DNA of 64,000 nt from Moringa oleifera (GCA_021397835.1 JAJFZO010000747.1:1676501-1740500), one strand, 5' to 3'. Positions 48,667 through 61,929 are shown, numbered from the stretch's first letter. A program made the numbers and translations. Notes: a model not told the origin generated them from the sequence alone.

Positions 48667-48779
48667 TGACGCGCAGGAGTCCATCATGAAATATTGTTTA
48701 CAGTGATTTCAGATTCAAAGCCCAGAATTTTTTTCTGATTGTTGTAGTTGTTTTTTGTTTTGGATACTTTGGTTTCCTT

Positions 48780-51700
48780 ATGGGAAACGGGATTGGCAAG
48801 CTCACTATATGCTTCACCGGCGGCGGTGAAGGTCGACGGAAGCACGATATATCTCTTTTGATATCGGACCCTCTTGACGAGGGCATAGGCCACTCTTTCT
48901 GTTACGTGAGACCTGACCCGACCCGGTTATCATCGTCCAAGGTCCACTCAGAGGAAGAAACCACCACTTTCCGTACAATCTCAGGCGCTTCAGTGAGTGC
49001 CAACACCTCAACTCCTCTCTCGACATCGCTTTTGGATTCGTATTCGTACGGTCACTTCGATCGAGCTGCGGCTTTTGAGAGCTCTACTCAGTTCTCTTCT
49101 ATTCCTCTGCAACCGATTCCCCGGAATCTGATGAATTCGGGTCCGATAATTCCGGGTTCGGGTCCTCTCGAGAGAGGATTCATGTCGGGTCCGATTGAAA
49201 GAGGATTCATGTCGGGTCCGCTCGATCGCGGGTTGTTCTCGGGCCCGCTTGAGAAAGGTACCTCCGATCAGTTTCATAGGAGCTTCTCTCATGGGGGTTT
49301 TGCCTTTAGACCCAGATCGAGAAAAGGGTCTTTGATTCGGATTCTACGGAGAGCGATATCCAAGACTGTCTCACGAGGCCAAAACTCGATCGTGACTCCG
49401 ATTAAAGGGGCGGTTTCGATGAAAGAACCCGATTGGATGTTGAATGCGGAGAAGCAGCAACAGAACCCTCACCACAATGAGAACTTGACTGTAAATAGCT
49501 TGAATTTGAGTAGCGAGGGTAGTCTGGAGGATGATGATTCGTTGGGGAGCCAAAATCTTCAATGGGCTCAAGGGAAAGCAGGGGAGGATCGCGTACACGT
49601 TGTTGTTTCAGAGGAACATGGATGGGTTTTTGTTGGGATTTACGATGGATTTAACGGCCCTGATGCACCTGATTATCTTCTATCGAATCTATACCCTGCT
49701 GTTCATAAAGAGCTCAAGGGTTTGCTGTGGGATGATGATAAGTTTGAACCCAACACAGCAGTAGCTCCTGGAGCCTCCCCTGTTGAGTCAAATAGAGAAA
49801 TGGAAAGCAGAGGAGCTGATTTTGAGAGAAACTCTACTGTTAGTGCCTGTTCAGATTGCGTTGAGCAGGAGAATTACCCATGTCCAAGTGGTGATGTAAA
49901 TTTTGATTCAATTCCGAAGGGAAAAACAAGCAAGAAATCCAAGGGTAAGTATAGAGGTGTGGCGAAGAAATGGGAAGAGAATCAGAGGAGGTGGAGGTGT
50001 GAATGGGACCGTGAGAGGCAAGAGCTTGATCGGAGATTGAAGGAACAATTGAATCGAAACGGTTCAGAGGGGTCAAGAGCTATCAATCATGCAGATGTGT
50101 TGAAGGCTCTGTCTCAAGCATTGGGGAAAACAGAGGATGATTATTTGGAAATTGCAGATAAGATGCTTATGGAAAATCCTGAGTTGGCCTTAATGGGTTC
50201 TTGTGTTCTTGTTATGTTGATGAAAGGAGAGGATGTTTATGTGTTGAATGTGGGTGACAGTAGAGCAGTCTTAGCTCAAAAAGCGGAGCCGGATTATTGG
50301 CTAGGCAAGATTAGACAGGATTTGGAGAGGATCAATGAGGAGACACTGCATGATCTTGAAGCTAGTGATTGTGAGAAAACTGGTTCAATTCCTAGTTTAA
50401 ATGCATTTCAGCTTACCTCAGATCATAGCACCAGTGTGGAAGAGGTAAACAGTTCTGCTTTAATTTTTTCCTTCCTGCCTACGCAGATGGTTTAGTAGAT
50501 GCATTTTCTTTCATTCAGATTACAGATTAGATTATGCTGCTAGCTACTCTTTGTGGTATACTGAGCTTGATATGATGTTGCATTTTAGGAAGTTCAAAGA
50601 ATAAAGAGTGAACACCAAGATGATGCTTGGGCTGTGATGAATGATCGAGTTAAAGGTTCCTTGAAGGTCACTCGAGCTTTTGGTGCTGGATTTCTTAAAA
50701 AGGTATTCTAGCATCTTATCCTATTGAAGCTTCACAACTTTTAACTACTAAGCTGACATGTGATGGGTTTTCTCTTTCTTAGAAATGCATAGTTTAAAGC
50801 GAGCATTGGAAACTTGCTCTGTGTGATGAGAATTAACTTCATTGAAAAAATGACCTATAATTCTCAAACTCTAGGATGATGACATCCTTTAAGGACCCTG
50901 GTGGTAGCATTTCAGAAGTACGAACTGTACTGATATATCAATAACATTGCCTGCAGGCATTACATACATATTGATACTTAGCTGCAAAAGGGTTGCTACC
51001 TCCTTTGATTTCCACTTGATTAACATAACATACTACTTGATTGATGTAGAAGAAAATGCTTGTTTGTGGTAATGCTTTGATCAGTGTTTGCTGACGAAGA
51101 GGAAATGCAGGACAAAGAATCTTGATCCTTTTGCCAGAAGATTTTTCGATCCTAGGAGAGGAATGATTTAGTAAGAGGTATTACTAACTGATAAAGTTCA
51201 AGCTGCAAATCCAGTGTTTAGGAAGTTTGTGGAAAGAAGTTGATCATTTACTTTCCATTTTTCCCTGATAGACTGATCCGTGCTTGTGGCATATTCTGAT
51301 TAGAACCTTCAGATTATTTGTTAGAAGTGAATATGCCATTTAATGAGAGGATGGGTATCTTTTAACATATAACAGGCCAACCAGAGTGCTTGTTGGCAAG
51401 TGTTGGTTTACAGTTGTATTGACTTCTGTAAGATTCTCTCTGATTGGAGTTGGAAGATTCAACTGCAAAAGCCATTTTCTTGTACCTGATTTCCCTTCAA
51501 TTGTTTGCAGCCTAAATGGAATGATGCACTTCTGGAGATGTTCAGGATTGACTACAAAGGCACTTCTCCTTACATCACATGTTTACCATCTCTCTACCAC
51601 CACAAATTAGGCCCGAAAGACAGGTTTTTGATATTATCTTCTGACGGACTCTACCAATACTTTACAAACGAAGAAGCTGTTTCTGAAGTAGAGCTTTTCA

Positions 51701-51990
51701 TCACATTGCAACCCGAAGGAGATCCTGCACAGCATCTGGTTGAGGAACTGCTGTTCCGCGCTGCAAAGAAAGCTGGTATCACTCAAATCTCAGTGTAACA
51801 CCTTCTAAAAAACTTGGTTTTCCTTTAGTTTAAGAAACTAAACTCCATGAATTCTGATTTCTGGTTAACTACAGGTATGGACTTTCATGAGCTACTCGAA
51901 ATACCACAGGGGGATCGCAGGCGATATCATGATGATGTATCCATCATAGTTATTTCTTTAGAAGGAAGGATATGGAGATCTTGTGTATAA
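48780..51990 (+). CDS. POLTERGEIST-like protein phosphatase 2C (PLL4/PLL5 group)
   Basis: Four exons, 48780-50444, 50589-50702, 51511-51775 and 51875-51990, join in frame to 719 residues. MGNG at the N-terminus fits N-myristoylation, as in POL and PLL1 which sit at the plasma membrane. Residues 127-162 are four tandem 9-residue units of the SGPLERGFM type. The PP2C domain starts near 265 (GED at 268-270, [10 protein letters not shown] from 288). It is interrupted by a long Ser/Lys-rich insertion, then resumes with [33 protein letters not shown] and [10 protein letters not shown], so the metal-binding aspartates are kept. Family knowledge: POL and PLL1 act downstream of CLAVATA receptors in meristem fate; PLL4 and PLL5 act in leaf shape. 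The conserved start follows a CT-rich leader. Arabidopsis places PLL4 beside OEP16 and PLL5 beside OBGM (recalled). Confidence 0.93.
49158..49265 (+). repeat. four 27-bp coding repeats in the PLL gene
   Basis: Units encode [27 protein letters not shown] and SGPLEKGTS. The first two are almost identical in DNA (TCATGTCGGGTCC shared), so copy number could vary. Similar SGP-x-ERG motifs occur in other PLL proteins as I recall. Confidence 0.9.
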
Positions 51991-54900
51991 GTAGAGACAG
52001 CACACAGATTAGAAGATTATATAGAGACGTCCATCCAGGAAACAAGTCAGGCATTTTCTTCTTGCCCTTTTTTTGGTTCCTAATCACCTCTTTAACATAT
52101 CAATTAGGCTCCATGAAAATTTTGAGGAACTTAATTGTGCTGCTATGTAGAGAAGGTGGTGAAGGGTGTAAAGGTGTAAAAGCTGGTTCATGTTGATTAC
52201 TAAACTCTCATAGAAAATTGTAAGTTTCTATTAATAAATGATATTATTCCTTTTGGAAAAGGGTTTTATTCCTCGTTTTCTCTACTGTGCGGGTATTGCT
52301 TTTGCTCTGCAAGCTTATGGGAATGGCATTAAGATCAGCATCTGCATCTTTGTGGGCATTGTTTTTCTGGGAAAATAAATAAGAAAATCCTCTTTGTTGC
52401 CGCTTGAGAATCCTTGGGGTTGTGCTTGTTTTTATTGGCATTTTCAGCTTGTCATTTCAGTAAGATTCCATTGGTCGCTTAAAAGCTCAGAAGCACAAGA
52501 GATATACATTGTTGCCTGTTCAATAGACAACTTGCTCTCCGATTTTATTTATTTATTTTTCTAGTTTCTGCTTGGAATCAAACAAGGATACCCAGATTAG
52601 TCTTCTGATGCTTTGATCTGATCCCCATCAATACATGTCCGTTGTCTTGCCATGTGGCGACTCGAGAGCCCCATGATGAATCACATTAGCCTGCTCTGAT
52701 CATAATTCTGCTTAACTACTAGCTAGTTATGGTTCTGGGAGTTGGGTGAAGGTGGTGGGTATCAGCTTCATCAGTAGTAATAAAGAAGCCTTTCAGAGGG
52801 TGTCACTTTCTTACCATTAATTTCTATACCAATATTTCAGTCCTGCTCTCTGCCAAATTTAGTGCTCCTCAGCAGTTGCCTTCTCTGCCTGGAACTGCAA
52901 CAGAAGCTTACTCTGTCCACATGAATAATTATAAATATCTTTGTTGTGTTGGGATTCTGTTAAGTTTTTTTAATAATAATTAGAAAACATATTTTTATAA
53001 TTTATTAATATATTTTAAATCGAATTAATTATTACACCGAAAGATAAAAAGATTCAAAGGTCAAGATTGAATCAAAATTCAAATAAAGATTGAAACGTAA
53101 AGATAATAAATAATTATAAGTATTTTAATTTATTAAAATAAATAATATAAAAATAAAGATAATATCATTTGTGAAGAGCAATAATGAAATTAAAAGAATT
53201 TTTTTAACTTTAAATGAAGTCTAAAATGTCGATTTACAATCCAATTAATCAAACCAATTGATCCTGATTTTTTAAAATTATAATTTTAAATTTAAAAAAT
53301 TTAAAAAAGATAAAAACAATTATTATATTGATTAAATTATCATGTATCATAATTTTAAAAAATAACAAAATTTATATCAATAAAAAAATCAATACCTGTT
53401 AATCATAACCTTTCAAGCCAAGTCTGGCCGGGCTGAATCAAAAACGGAAGGAGAATGTAAGGAGAACCATGACTCGACCCACAAGCTACAGCTCATGGGT
53501 CGGTTTTTTGATTCGGCCCATATCTTTCACAGCATGGCCTTTTATCCTTTTTCATTTTTGTGGACTTTTTGAAAACCATTTGTTGCAGCCCATGGGCTTA
53601 AAATGGGCCAAATAGTCCATAAATTAGCCCTGTTTTAAGGCCCATAGTGGCCTGATGAACTCAGCTTTATTGCATTTATCAAGTCAAATTAATACCTAAA
53701 TCAGTTATGATATCACAAAATGAGCCCTTTTGTTTGACCTTCACATCATAGTGAAATTACAATTTTAACCTTCATCATTCACCATCCAAAATTCCTTTGT
53801 TTGGTGCTATGTCATCCATAGATATATTTAATCCCGTACCTAACCTTGTCTTCCATCATCTAATTGATTATGCCAATTAATCATTAAAAAAAGAAAAATT
53901 ATTTTTAATTATTAATTAAAACACACTTAAATGTATTACGTCCGTTGTTTTAAATAGTAATGTCTTGATGTTATCGTGTACATGCTAGATAGGTCAAACT
54001 TCACTAAGTTTAGATAATACTACAAAAATAAAAATAAAAAATGATAGTAATCCCATAATTGCCGGCAAATTAAATGAATGATCGGAGTTGCTCGGATACA
54101 TCGATGTTGAATATGGTAATTTTAACTTTTTATTATTTATTAATTTTTTGAAAATAATTAAAAATACCTTGGTTGTTAAATTATGTGTTCCCACATCTTA
54201 CCGATTGGCCACTTCGGTCTAAAGCATGGTTAAATTAATTTAATTTTGATATAAATGATAGTGTGAAAAAAGTGGCATTAATTATTATTTTATTAATGGA
54301 AGTAATTGATTTTGTAACCAACAATACCTTTAATTAGGCCACCTCATTTCCTAAACCACTAGACACACCAAATTAAAGTCTTTTCTTTTTTTATTTTTTA
54401 TTAAAAATTTTATTAAATGAGCAAAGTTATATAATAATAATTTTTTCAATATAAAATGTATCAAAAATTTAACTCATAAGATTTTAAATTTTATTTTGAT
54501 TAAAAATTATTATTTATTTATTTATTTTTATGATCAAATTATTTAAATTAAAAAATCTGCACTAAAACCTTGAAGGGATTTGAATTTTGGACGGGATTTA
54601 AAAAAGAGGTTTACTTACTAGCAACTTAAAAATTATTATAAATCAATAAAATAAGCATTTTTGAGATATTAAAACATGCATCAGAATCGTTAAAAATAAT
54701 TTTAAAAAGTGAATTCCAAAAGATTAAAGTTTAAAAAAAATCATTTTATTAAGATAAAATCAAATATGAATATGTATTATTTTAAAATATGTAACATTTC
54801 ATATTTAAAATTTTGAAAATAAATTAAAAAATAAATCTATGGAAAGAATATTACTTATTTTATCTCAATCATTTTAGATTTAAAGAAGGCAGAAAAACTA

Positions 54901-55365
54901 ATAAGGGCTTGATTAGGACCTCCCAATAGTGCCATGGCACTAAGCCTGCCACTTAATCTCTTGAAGTAGTAAAAGTTGGTTTGGAAATAGCAAAAACTAG
55001 CCTGGAAGTAGCAAAGCAGAACTTTCAAATTCAAAATCCAACGCCCCCGGCAGTCTACCAGGACTTAGATATTGACTTTACATCTCTGCATGTTTTATAA
55101 AAATTCCAAGAAGAAAATCTTGCAGACAATTTCCTACTAGTAGGAAGATTTCGATTTTACCCAGAGCCCACAATCTGTTTCAGATAACCCAAATCTGTTT
55201 TAAAATCTTATCTCATAATTTTTAATTCTAACTGATTACGTATTACAAGGGTCCGATTTATGTGAAGGACTTGGTTTTGTTGAGTCAGTCTGGATTAGTT
55301 GTGCTTTTGCTGATGTAAAATACGCACTGCTGATCTCTTTCTTTGCATCTTCTTTTCCCACAAAC
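51991..55365. other. intergenic DNA between PLL and the ENTH gene
   Basis: 51.99-52.95 kb has balanced composition and likely includes the PLL 3' UTR. From 52.95 kb it is AT-rich, broken by an island at 53.41-53.66 kb. No gene recognised. Confidence 0.45.
53410..53660. promoter_or_regulatory. promoter-like island with site II elements, 1.7 kb before the ENTH gene
   Basis: GGCCCA at 53515-53520, a GCCCATGGGC palindrome at about 53588, TGGGCC at 53604-53609 and GGCCCA at about 53639. It may be a distant start region of the ENTH gene with a long leader intron, or an orphan promoter. Confidence 0.4.
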
Positions 55366-56705
55366 ATGTCAATCTTGAGCAAAACCAGTGGCATCAACAT
55401 GGGTGGAACTTCTTTCCATGAGTTCAAGAAGCAGGCTTCATTCTTCTTCAAGGAGAAGATCAAGACTGCCCGGCTGGCGTTAACTGACGTCACTCCTACA
55501 GAATTGTAAGGTTCTTGTTTACATAGTTTTTCTTTCTCTTTTAACCCTTTTGATTTCTGCTGTATTTTTTGTTCTTCTTCTTGATATGAGAATTTGAAAG
55601 CTAATGTCCGATGGTCTCTGATGTTGTTTTCTTCTTCTGGGTGGTCCTTGAAATGGTTAAAGAATGACTGAAGAAGCCACAAATGGGAATTCTTGGACAC
55701 CAAATACAAGAACTCTGGGATCGATTTCAAGGGCTGCTTTTGAATTAGATGATTACTGGAGAATTGTAGAGATTCTACACAAGAGGTTTGTGGGTTTCAT
55801 TGATTTATGATCAAACCCTTTTTTGCATCTCATCGTGAGTATCTACAAGATATTTGATGATTCGTTTATGTGATATCACTTTCGGATCTCCTGTAAATCA
55901 GATTGACAAAATTTGAGAGAAAAAACTGGAGGGTCTCTTACAATTCTCTTACAGTGCTTGAGCACTTGTTGACTCATGGACCAGAGAGTGTTGCAGAGGA
56001 GTTTCAGAGTGATAGAGATGTTATCAGTCAGATGAATGGCTTCCAATACATAGATGAGAAAGGGTTAGTCCCAGGCTTGCGCTTCTCCTGAACCTTGAGA
56101 TGTAAGACTTCATTCGTTACTGCATTTGATTGTAACAATGTCTAAAAGAAACTGTTATATGCAGATTCAACTGGGGTCTTGCTGTCAGGAAAAAATCAGA
56201 GAGGATCCTGAAGCTGCTTGAGAAAGGACCCTTGCTCAAGGAGGAGAGAGACCGAGCACGAAAGCTCACAAGAGGGATTCAGGGTTTTGGGAGTTTTTGC
56301 CAGAGATCTTCTTCAGGACAAGGCGTTCTCCAGCAGTCATCCAGGGAAACATATGGGAGATCTAATTCAGATTTCAATGAACATGGGCATCAGGAGAATG
56401 AGCTCTCACCTTCCATCGAAGGAGACTTGATCCAAAAGAAGGCTCAGAGCTCGGATCACAGCCTTGGCCATAGCTTCCATGATGAAGAAATGATAGAAAG
56501 GCCTGAGATAAGTTTCAAGGAGAACACGGCTCCTAACAAGGAAGAGATCCATGAATGGACTGGCACAGGGGAGTCTAATCCCCTTTTGGCGGGCAAGAAC
56601 GCTGAGCACATTTCCATTGAAGATGATCATCCCTTCGAAAACACTGAGAATCAAACTAGTCTCTCACTGCTCTCACCAAGAGATGGAATCCTGCAAGGAT
56701 GTTGA
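55366..56705 (+). CDS. ENTH-domain (epsin-like) protein
   Basis: Four exons, 55366-55505, 55663-55785, 55902-56063 and 56165-56705, join in frame to 321 residues. The ENTH domain spans about residues 18-155: FKKQASFFFKEKIKTARLAL, TEEATNGNSW, DDYWRIVEILHKR, LTVLEHLLTHGPESVAEEF and FNWGLAVRKKSERILKLL are the helix segments. The rest is polar and acidic, with no clear clathrin box, UIM or NPF motif. Family knowledge: ENTH domains bind phosphoinositides, and epsins link membranes to clathrin in trafficking. This short type, with a tail of only about 165 residues, resembles Arabidopsis At3g46540, which neighbours FLA4 and TIM9 (recalled). The ATG at 55366 lies just before the conserved block; a second in-frame ATG is 11 codons later and possible. 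Confidence 0.9.
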
Positions 56706-57217
56706 CTGTAATACCAAACCAAGTAGAATTTCCACTCAGTTAAGCAGCTAAGCTTTTCTTCATCTCATCTTTGACAATGTTATGGTTAAGATAGTTTATA
56801 TTGCAAAACAAGTCATGGAGTGCTGTAACTCTATTCTCGTTACAAGTATTTCCATAGATGATTGTATCAGCAGCTTTTTGTGCTTCTATAAAGCTACCTG
56901 AATTGAAATAAACAGCTTCTGCCTGAAAAGATCAATTCAAACAATTTGAGTATGCCTAAAGACTTCCCCTATTTTACAGCCATTTTCACCTCGATTCCAT
57001 TCTGACAATTTTTCTCTCTTGTACTATTCCATAAACAATGGCATTCTTTTTGTTGCATTGGGAACAATCAGGACTTTGAAAGTGGGAACAGTTGTATAAA
57101 TCAAGATAAACTCAATCCCCACTATTATTGCATATTCACAGTTAAGCAGGGACACCTTGCAGTTCAATTCCATACAAGGGAATCACATGAATTACATACA
57201 TAACTTGATTTGGGTAT
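56706..57217. other. convergent 3' ends of the ENTH and U-box kinase genes
   Basis: 511 bp between opposing stop codons, probably both 3' UTRs. Confidence 0.5.
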
Positions 57218-60200
57218 TCAGGATCTGCAAAGCCAGTCTTGAATCGCAAGGCGTAATGCATGGTTAGGAGTGAGATGCAAGTGACTCAGTTTCAGATTGG
57301 TCATGGGTGAAGTTTCACGGCCATTTTCCAACCAGCTTCGTAAAGCTTCTCCTTCGTAGGTGAACCCATCTGCTGCCACCTGAGGGTCATGCATTATCTC
57401 CTGAAAGCAAATTAACCATATGTTCTGTAAGTGACTTGCTTTACAATGCAGCATATTTATATTTTAACGTGTAAAAAATATTAAGTTTCATGGAAATCAC
57501 TTAGAGATCTCCCTAAGCATGCTGTATATCAACCTCATCAAGGAATACCATTAAGACAGAAAACAGAAGGACCCAGATGATGCTTATCAACAATAAGTAA
57601 CTCACCTGAAGGATGGGGCACAAAAAGAACGATGGGACTGGTCGCTCTTCTGGGACATGCAACTGCCCCAATTCCCTCACCAGGGTGGGTGTTAGATCAG
57701 GTCTATCCCTACTGCTTAACTCACAAAATTGCAGCCCCAGGTCAACTAATCGCATTGCAACAGACATAGGCCATTCTCCAGCTGATGTATCCAAAATTGT
57801 TAGAAGGTTCCCAGATGACACTGCTTTCCGCACATCACCCACCAATCCAGCTGCTGGTCTTCCAGTGAGTAGCTGTAAAATGATTACCCCAAAGGAGTAT
57901 ATGTCGGACTTGGGAGTCAGCACTCCAATTCTTTGGAACTCTGGATCTGTATATGGAAAAGCACCTTTTGGTTCAGTACCTCGATGGAAGCTTGGCCAAG
58001 AAAGGGTATCCTCTGTCACCAGCCTGCAAATACCAAAATCACATATTTTGCAGCTGAGTTCAGAATCGAGAAGAATGTTTTCAGGTTTCAAATTTCCATG
58101 GACAATCTTTTCGGGTTTGGAAGAGTGCAAGAAACAAAGGGCACTGGAGATTTCGGCTACTATCCGTGCTCGTATCTTCCATGTCAATGGAGATACATTA
58201 CTCTTCTGAAAAAGTCGGTTTTCCAGGCTCCCATTGGGCAAGTACTCATACACAAGGGACCAGGCTTCAGGGCATGCACCAAGCAGAGTTACCAGATGAG
58301 GGTGTTGCAGTTTGCAAAGAACTTGAACCTGTACGCACAAATACAAAGATTACTTCGGATTTAAAGCCGAAGGCAAGGAGTACAAGGCAACAAAGCATGA
58401 AAATATGAGCGCCTTTTGATTGCCAAGGCGCTTCATCTTTCCTACAATCATACATAAAAGCTTGAAAGTATTTTTCGTAGCTCAAATTAAACTAACATAG
58501 GATCCATGAATCAATAGCCACTCTCCAGAAAAAGAAAAATGGACCTAGGATAATAATCCAGAAAAGAATATAAGATGAAAATACAATAATATACCTTACC
58601 CTTCCCTCCTCTCAATAAGAGAGGGTATGATTTGATAACTTTAGGGGATGTGAAGATTACATGCTAACTTATATAAGATTCTAGTCAATTAAGTGAGGTG
58701 CCACTGAGAAAAATGAAGGATGCAGACAGCTGGGCTGAATTGGTGTTCATTAAAGAACAAATTCTCCTTTCATTTTATCAAGACCCAGATTTCTTGACAA
58801 TTTTTTCTTGTATGCATTCTGTGCATGCTCAGATTTTGAGAGAGAGAGAGAGAGAAAGAGAGTATCCAACCTCTCGTTGAAACTCTGATTGCCCTTGCAC
58901 ATTATGTGCATGCAATTTCTTTATTGCGACAGTTCTACCCAACATTTCTCCCTTGTAAACACAACCATATCCTCCATGCCCAAGTTTGAAGCTCTCTGAA
59001 AAATTGCATGATGCTGTTTGCAGTTCCGCCAATGAAAATTCCGCGAACTCTGGCAAACCTTCAAGAAATCCAACGAACTTATTACACTTTGCAGCTCCAG
59101 CTTGACCATGACTTCTCCATCGCTCTAGCCAACGCACAGCTTCCAATTTTTGCTGTCGGATCCTCTGCTTTTCCTGTTGCAGCGTCACAATGGATGTCTG
59201 GATGAGTTTTAATTCCCCAGCAACTTCATCACACCTACGATTTGCTTCCTTTGCCCGGCTGTCTAGAAGAGCAACATTTCTCATGGTCTTCTGTATCTCT
59301 CTAGTTACTCCTTCTTGCTCTTCCAAAAGCTTCTCTCTTTCCTGTATTGTAGTTCTAAGTGCATCCTCAGCTTCTTTCCTAAGTTTAACTTCACGAGCAT
59401 AGGTGGATTCAAAAAGTTTTACCTGAAGGAAACAGAAAATATATTTCTAAAAATAACGAGAAACTTTGCAGGATTCAAAAAGTAACCTTTTTCTATGATT
59501 GATCAATGACTATAAAAAACAAACAAGCAAACATTCAGACTGTTCTCATTTGTGTAACACTCCATAGGTTTGTTCTCTTTTGTGTTGTATAAAAATATGC
59601 AAACCAAAGTCTCAAAATGAAGTGTGAATATAAGGGTCATGACTACCTTGCTGATGACTGCAATAGCTTCAGATTCCAATTTTTTGCCCTTTAAAAGCTT
59701 CGAAAATGCTTCATTGCTTGATGCCTCAGCTTCTAGCCTTGCTTCTCTAAGTAGAGTACAAAGACAGTCTTCTTCAACCTTAGAATCATAATCTGAAGAC
59801 CCCTTTCTTTCAGCAAAGTCTGTGCTACTACTTTCTGGATCAAACAAACTCTGATGGGAAAGGGAAATGCGTCTACTCCCAGAACTAAAGAAAGTAGGTG
59901 ATAATGGCACTTCCATGTTAGCCTGTTCATCCTGAGTCCCATCGGTAATTCGAGCACCTAAAGTTCCAGCAGATGTAGAACGAAAATTTTCTGGGTGCAG
60001 TAGTAAGCAACTTTGACCATGTTGCAGTGATCCAGATTCAGAAGTTCCCACTGTTTCAGTCTCCACTTGACTAAATGATGGCATGAAAGTTGGGTCATCA
60101 AAGGATTCTCTTGTCCAAACGAGTTTGCCTTTGTTGACAAACCATATTTCACAGTAAGTGGGCGCATACATGGCCGCATAATTTGCTTTGCTGGAGCCAC

Positions 60201-61925
60201 GTTTCACCTTCATACAACTGCATAAACCATTAGAATGGCATACTAGGAGAAGGAAGCCGAGGAAAGGGGGAAGGAAGAAGACTTTGTTAGGATGTTCTCT
60301 CAATCAATTAGTCAGCAAAACCAGGAGAACAGGGTATAGATTATGCATAGAATACAGGGAATAGAGGTTCAAAATTCTTTAAATTCATGGCCAAATAAAT
60401 CAATTTCATAATTCTACAAAATTAGAAGTCACAACTCAGAACACCCAGGAAAAAAAATCCCAAGACAGTATCACAAATCATCAAATATTTGATGTTGAGT
60501 GAACAATGGCTGAAACGATAGATGAGCCACTTACTTCTCTGGTAAAGCACCCATAACAAGCCTCTTAATACCATGTCTGTTCACAAGTTCTACAATTCCT
60601 TTCTCAACTTGGTCACATTCACATGTGAGGACACTTGCTCTCACCTGCGGTATCATCAGATAACTACCTTCAGTAAGACAATCCTATTAGAAAGTTTTTC
60701 AGCAAAGAAAAAGCTATGACCATCTTCAAGGAGGACATGCAATTATATGTCTTTAACAGGGATAAAGATACAGATATTTAGGCTCCAAAGTCCAAGGAAA
60801 TCAAGTCTTCTCCACTTCCACTGACAAGGAGGCCACCAAAGCTGTCAATGGCATTGGTCAAAGGAGGTTCAACCACCGAGCAGTAAGAGATGCTAAAGAT
60901 AAACTAAAGACTAAAAGAGACTGAAGCTGCAGACCATTTATGCCTTCCCACAAGGACCCAAATGAAAAGGCAAATCAAATGAATGTTCAAAATGAGAATC
61001 TGATTTAGCTCAGTAAAGCCCGGAAAACTAAAATCTAAAATGATTATAATTCATGCATTGAAATAAAGCATACGTCCAGAGTCGTAGAAGATACATGCAG
61101 TATATACATATAGAGAGAAAGAGATTAGAAACCTTTCTTCTAGCACATATACTCAAGTAATTTTGTAGGAGTTTAACGGTTTGTTCCTTCTCTTGCCTTC
61201 TATAGGCAGACACCACTTCGCTATTTGCTTGACTCACAGGTAGTTTCCCCACTGCAAAGGATCAATAATAAATCAAAGGCAACTTGTTTTGTGCATTTTC
61301 TTTCTCAGCAAACAACTAATTTTACATCTAAAAGAGCCAAAAAGAAAAAGAAATTCAAATCACATCAAGCGATTACTCTCCAAAAATTCCCAACATGACA
61401 TGAATCCAAATAACTTTGCAACTTTTGGGAATAAGTCAAACCAGTTAATCTTTAAGCAAGCAATGAAGAAAGTTATAAACAGACCTATCAACGAACAATG
61501 AGAAGACATGTCCTGACATGAACATACATAATCAAGGAGAGAGATATGGAGAGAAAGAGAATTTTACACAGGGTGGGGATCAATGAAGAAGGTTGGTGAA
61601 CATGAAGTATACAAATTTCTCTGCCAGCAAAGTGCCTTAAACCCCACTGGAGCAAGCTCACAGCTTTCTCCACAGACTTGCCAAGAGCTACATACACTTT
61701 CTCCTCATTATTGCTCCCATCTTCTGCGATCTCCGGCAAGTGAGAACTCACCGAACGGCTGAAGCTCGGAGGAGAAGAGAACCCAGAAAGCGGAATCCAG
61801 CTGGGGACATGGTGAGGCGGATGTTCGGGTCTTAGGAGCTCCATAGTTGGCGAGGTGATTCCCAACGACGAAGGGTCTCTCAAACGAGGCCGGAGATATG
61901 GCGTGGGTTTCTTGTCATGATTCAT
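57218..61925 (-). CDS. U-box domain-containing protein kinase-like protein (UspA-kinase-U-box, PUB33-like)
   Basis: Seven exons, 61925-61568, 61251-61133, 60644-60535, 60217-59647, 59422-58871, 58328-57606 and 57400-57218, join in frame to 871 residues. In order: an N-terminal UspA-like domain (about 48-215), a linker, a long coiled coil (about 340-490), a kinase domain (about 530-790) and a C-terminal U-box (about 800-868: FFLCPILQEIMHDPQVAADG). The glycine loop (LGHGGYG, 533-539), VAIK lysine (554) and DFG (667-669) are present. The catalytic loop reads HGNLKPEN, with N649 in place of the catalytic aspartate (AAT codon), so kinase activity is doubtful. Family knowledge: plant U-box kinases of group IX are E3 ligases with a receptor-like cytoplasmic kinase domain; the Arabidopsis PUB33 has the same layout. 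The ATG at 61925 is the first in frame. Confidence 0.92.
58839..58862. repeat. (GA)n run beside a splice donor in the U-box kinase gene
   Basis: GA dinucleotides (CT on the transcript strand) begin about ten bases into the fifth intron, right after the donor at 58870. It is a simple repeat. Length changes here could affect splicing (inference). Confidence 0.7.
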
Positions 61926-61929
61926 GCGC

